A DNA stretch of 64,000 nucleotides from Heligmosomoides polygyrus polygyrus (Eukaryota > Nematoda > Chromadorea > Rhabditida > Heligmosomidae), in the NCBI GenBank assembly GCA_947396885.1, contig OX377206.1, positions 5,346,658 to 5,410,657 on the forward strand, in the 5' to 3' direction. The position numbers were made by a program, and so were the translations under genes. Positions within the stretch are counted from its first letter, which is position 1. The number at the start of each line of letters is the position of its first letter. The notes beneath the pieces are model-generated. The model ran no database searches and was not told the origin of the DNA. It saw nothing but the letters and a program-made list of their open reading frames with translations. Below, one piece after another: positions 61,738 through 64,000 of the stretch.

Positions 61738-61767
<30 letters not shown>
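61738..61767. repeat. (TA)n microsatellite
   Basis: About 15 uninterrupted at dinucleotides, preceded by catacatacat. It marks the edge between the BTB gene remains and the gag-like sequence. Confidence 0.95.
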
Positions 61768-61775
<8 letters not shown>

Positions 61776-61856
61776 GAATTGGCGGCTTGATAGGACGACG
61801 GCGCGGCGACTGCTAGATTGGGGACGGGAACTGCTTGTTGAACGTGACGACTGCTT

Positions 61857-61964
61857 GGCGTAGGACTGCTCGTTGAAACATGGCGACTGCTTGGCGGAGG
61901 ACTGCTCGTTGACACATGACGACTGCTTGGCGGAGGACTGCTCGTTGAAACATGACGACTGCTT
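61857..61964 (-). repeat. Three 36-bp tandem units in the gag tail
   Basis: Units start at 61857, 61893 and 61929, with a degenerate unit before. On - one frame reads SSRHVSTSSPPP repeatedly, i.e. 12 residues per unit, a Ser/Pro-rich linker. This frame is shifted relative to the gag frame upstream. Confidence 0.85.
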
Positions 61965-61976
61965 GGCGAACAATGG

Positions 61977-62426
61977 CTAGTGGTGCGGTCTCTTCATCGG
62001 ATGCGATGGCTTCTTGCGTGTGCAAAGGAGGACGTTGTGGTCAAGACCACAATTTCCACACTTTACACGGCAATCATCCACATGCTCCGGCATGAGACAG
62101 CACAGACACAGGCGCAGCCTTGACGCTTGGGCTGTCCTAGCGACAGTGTCGGCGAAACGGCTGCACCTACCCGAAAAGTGGTTGTCGCGGTTTTCGTCCA
62201 CTGGACAGAAAACACACGACGACTTCGGGGTGCTTCTATCGAGAAGCGTGTTTAGAGCGCGCTCCATCGTTTTTGAAGCGCGCTCCATCGTGGCTATCCT
62301 TGGCACCATTTCGCGTAGAATAGTGACGGCTTCGGAGACTTGTGCGGCGACGGCTTCGCAGTTGTGCACCTGGACGGAATCGTCCAGCTCGTCGAGCGCT
62401 GCTTGGAGATCGGCTGAGAGAGACAT
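61977..62426 (-). CDS. gag: BEL/Pao-like gag with zinc fingers
   Basis: About 149 codons on - from ATG at 62426. An acidic helical N-terminus (SADLQAALDELDD, then VSEAVTILREMVPRIATMER) is followed by a Cys/His cluster: CVFCPVDENRDNHFSGRC, RLCLCCLMPEHVDDC and KCGNCGLDHNVLLC. Such clustered fingers are typical of gag proteins of nematode BEL elements. The frame stops at 61977; the Ser/Pro repeat tail continues in another frame, so there is a frameshift there. Sequence is lost at the TA microsatellite, so protease and pol are absent. Confidence 0.7.
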   Translation of the reverse strand: MSLSADLQAALDELDDSVQVHNCEAVAAQVSEAVTILREMVPRIATMERASKTMERALNTLLDRSTPKSSCVFCPVDENRDNHFSGRCSRFADTVARTAQASRLRLCLCCLMPEHVDDCRVKCGNCGLDHNVLLCTRKKPSHPMKRPHH

Positions 62427-62566
62427 CACGATGGTAACATGCTTCAGTGGAGCCCCTTTTTATACGCGATCGTGCCTTTGTCGCTACTTTACAAGCCCCT
62501 TTGGCAATCCCTTTACGGTGTAGGGGATGCAGATGATAGTCGTATTATTATATTACAAGAGTGCCG

Positions 62567-62584
62567 CGGCGGCATCGGCGACCA
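62567..62584 (-). other. Candidate primer-binding site
   Basis: Directly after the LTR end on - (one base spacing) comes tggtcgccgatgccgccg. A TGG start at this position is what a tRNA-3'-end primer site should show. I could not assign the tRNA. Confidence 0.5.
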
Positions 62585-62585
62585 G

Positions 62586-63347
62586 TGAGTGCGGTCGTCT
62601 ATTTGGCTGATAGTGAGATTTTGGACTCGCGCATTGCGCTATTCGGCCGTGTTTGACGCAAATCTATACCCGCGGGACATACGCCGATGAGATATTTTGG
62701 GCTGCCACCTATATGGTTTGGCCACTTTGCGTCTTCCGTCAACACGGATCCGACGGCGGCAGCGACGGCGACGATGACGACGACGACGACCACCTATCCC
62801 GAAGCGCCAACGATGAGCTGCCGCAGGGCAGCTTCAAGGAGAAGCCTCAACTGGGTTTCATTTATGGCTTCCATTTTTTGAGATGCGACCCCCATCTCAT
62901 GCATGCGTGGGGGTCCATCGCTTCCCGCAGACGAGAATTAGGCTTTTCCTCGACTGTGTGGAAGCATGAAAACGGCTTTTTTTTAACGCTGTTCAGTGCG
63001 GTAGGTAAGGTGGTGATGTGGGGGGTAGGAGGTGTGCTAGGCAGGTCCCTCTCATTTAACCCTTCATCTCGGGTACTCCCATTATTGATTATTGATCACC
63101 GCCGGTTGGATGTGGGTGCTGGGTGCACCCGTGTGGGCAAGTTTCGCGCCCGTGTCCACGGCGGCTCCTACTTAATTGAGTGTAGATTTAGGGTAAATAT
63201 TTATGAAGAGCCCGCATCAACCGGTGTGGGCAACTTCAGCCCACATCGGAGTGAAAGTGGGTATGTAAAGTGGCTGAGATTTGACTAAGAGACTAATGCT
63301 GTGCATGTGATATATACAATGGGTAGATATGCCATTATATAGTCGCA
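62586..63347 (-). repeat. LTR of a BEL-like element
   Basis: On - it begins TGCGACTATATAATGG just after a purine tract and ends ACCGCACTCA just before the primer site, about 762 bp with TG...CA ends. The env stop is 61 bases upstream and the gag start 160 bases downstream. A second copy for comparison is not in the window, so the exact ends are inferred. The + strand open frame 62653-63288 lies wholly inside it and is not accepted. Confidence 0.6.
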
Positions 63348-63349
63348 TT

Positions 63350-63367
63350 ATCCCCTGGTTTTTTTTC
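63350..63367 (-). other. Candidate polypurine tract
   Basis: On -, gaaaaaaaaccagggga lies just upstream of the LTR start, the place of plus-strand priming. Confidence 0.55.
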
Positions 63368-63408
63368 GAATAGCTATGGCGATGCAGTGCCATATCGCTT
63401 TGGCTACG

Positions 63409-64000
63409 TTAGCGCCTAGAGAAGCTATGAGCGATAATATGCGATAATATGCTTAGGAGGACTAGCGGCCCTGCCAGATATGTGATGCCTGTCAGCAGTA
63501 GTACGGACATCAGTGCAGCTATCGTTAGTTTCCAATGGCTACGGATAGCCTTGATGAGTGGATCAATATTGGGAAGGCTAATGTTCGAGAACCACTGATG
63601 TCGTAGAGCAACACCGTGGATTTGTGTATCAAATATGGAGGTCGTAGGGGATGCTACGTGATAATATAATGTCCCTTTTAACAGAAACTTGGTAGGGGTT
63701 TCCGAGCAATGCGCATTGCACTGCTCGTGAATAGCTGGTTGCTCGAAATGCAGCACGATATCGTTCTGTTCATCCGATGGCCCGCACTTGACTGGAAACT
63801 GCTGCGATTCGCATGTCACCGTGACGGTAACTGGCGTTTGCGATTTGCAGACCGCTGTGAGGTGCGCCCCAAGTTCGCAGTCGTAGCATCCAACTAAGTG
63901 AGAGATTTTAAATCCGCACTTCTGATTGATGACCATTTCGGCAGAAGTTTGGAGGATTTTGGAGTCTATTCGCAGTACGAGTTCCTCCTCATTGGATGTT
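63409..64000 (-). CDS. env: Env-like glycoprotein of a BEL-type element, C-terminal part
   Basis: The - strand frame is open from the window edge (64000) to the stop at 63409, about 196 codons; the internal Met at 63936 is not the true start. The ectodomain part is Cys-rich, with GCYDC, VTCESQ, KCGP and the pair EQCNAHC; a hydrophobic membrane anchor (AALMSVLLLTGITYLAGPL) and a short basic tail follow. This Cys pattern before a C-terminal anchor resembles the phlebovirus-G2-like env of nematode BEL elements (family knowledge; assignment by pattern). No interruption is visible in this part. It belongs to the element upstream on -, most of which is outside the window. Confidence 0.65.
   Translation of the reverse strand, partial: TSNEEELVLRIDSKILQTSAEMVINQKCGFKISHLVGCYDCELGAHLTAVCKSQTPVTVTVTCESQQFPVKCGPSDEQNDIVLHFEQPAIHEQCNAHCSETPTKFLLKGTLYYHVASPTTSIFDTQIHGVALRHQWFSNISLPNIDPLIKAIRSHWKLTIAALMSVLLLTGITYLAGPLVLLSILSHIIAHSFSRR

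Noticed and set aside
62653..63288. 211-codon + strand frame with an Asp-rich run
   Set aside because: It lies wholly inside the proposed LTR and is antisense to the element; the Asp run is a GAC/GAT simple repeat.

Overview
The window looks like a repeat-rich nematode genome, most likely a strongylid such as a hookworm; the species is inferred, not shown. Evidence: GT-AG introns ranging from about 50 bp to over 1.5 kb; a germline-helicase (GLH/Vasa) gene combining an FG/RGG glycine-rich N-terminus, CCHC zinc knuckles and a DEAD-box-type core; an SL1-like 14-mer; RTE-like and CR1/Jockey-like retrotransposon pieces; tRNA-headed SINEs; many short inverted-repeat elements; and a BEL/Pao-type element whose env ends like the phlebovirus-G2-like glycoproteins known from nematode BEL elements.

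The dominating structure is a large direct duplication: 1702-17911 (copy 1) matches 44316-58186 (copy 2) nearly base for base across introns and intergenic DNA, with about 26 kb of unrelated DNA between. Each copy carries a glh/vasa-like gene on the + strand. Copy 1 (4761-17528) keeps an open frame through 18 exons and all helicase motifs in position, but has lost the splice acceptor and a zinc ligand of its first zinc-knuckle exon. Copy 2 (48601-57796) keeps that exon intact but has lost 3451 bp holding zinc knuckle 3 and the first half of helicase domain 1, so it is a pseudogene. Both copies read D-D-A-D instead of D-E-A-D. A 5'-truncated RTE-like LINE with a 16-bp target duplication sits in the same intron of both copies, so it predates the duplication.

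Layout. 1-2603: a small unrecognised gene. 1702-17911: duplication copy 1. 18040-24600: foldback elements, a decayed CR1/Jockey-like LINE, a SINE, an acidic ORF, an RTE relic and an exon-like ORF. 24690-31972: local duplications, including three copies of one small exon and a paralogue of the small gene. 32088-44300: inverted-repeat elements, SINEs, an SL1-like site and isolated exon-like ORFs with good splice sites that I cannot join into one confident gene. 44316-58186: duplication copy 2. 58190-60840: minisatellite, GC-rich DNA and a perfect-looking foldback. 60852-61607: five exons of a BTB/POZ gene resembling BTBD9, cut short by a microsatellite and a retroelement. 61735-64000: on the - strand, env end, one LTR, primer-binding region and gag, i.e. 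a head-to-tail junction of two BEL-like elements sharing one LTR.

The real genes here appear to be independent; there is no operon or pathway linking them. Most of the sequence is transposon-derived.
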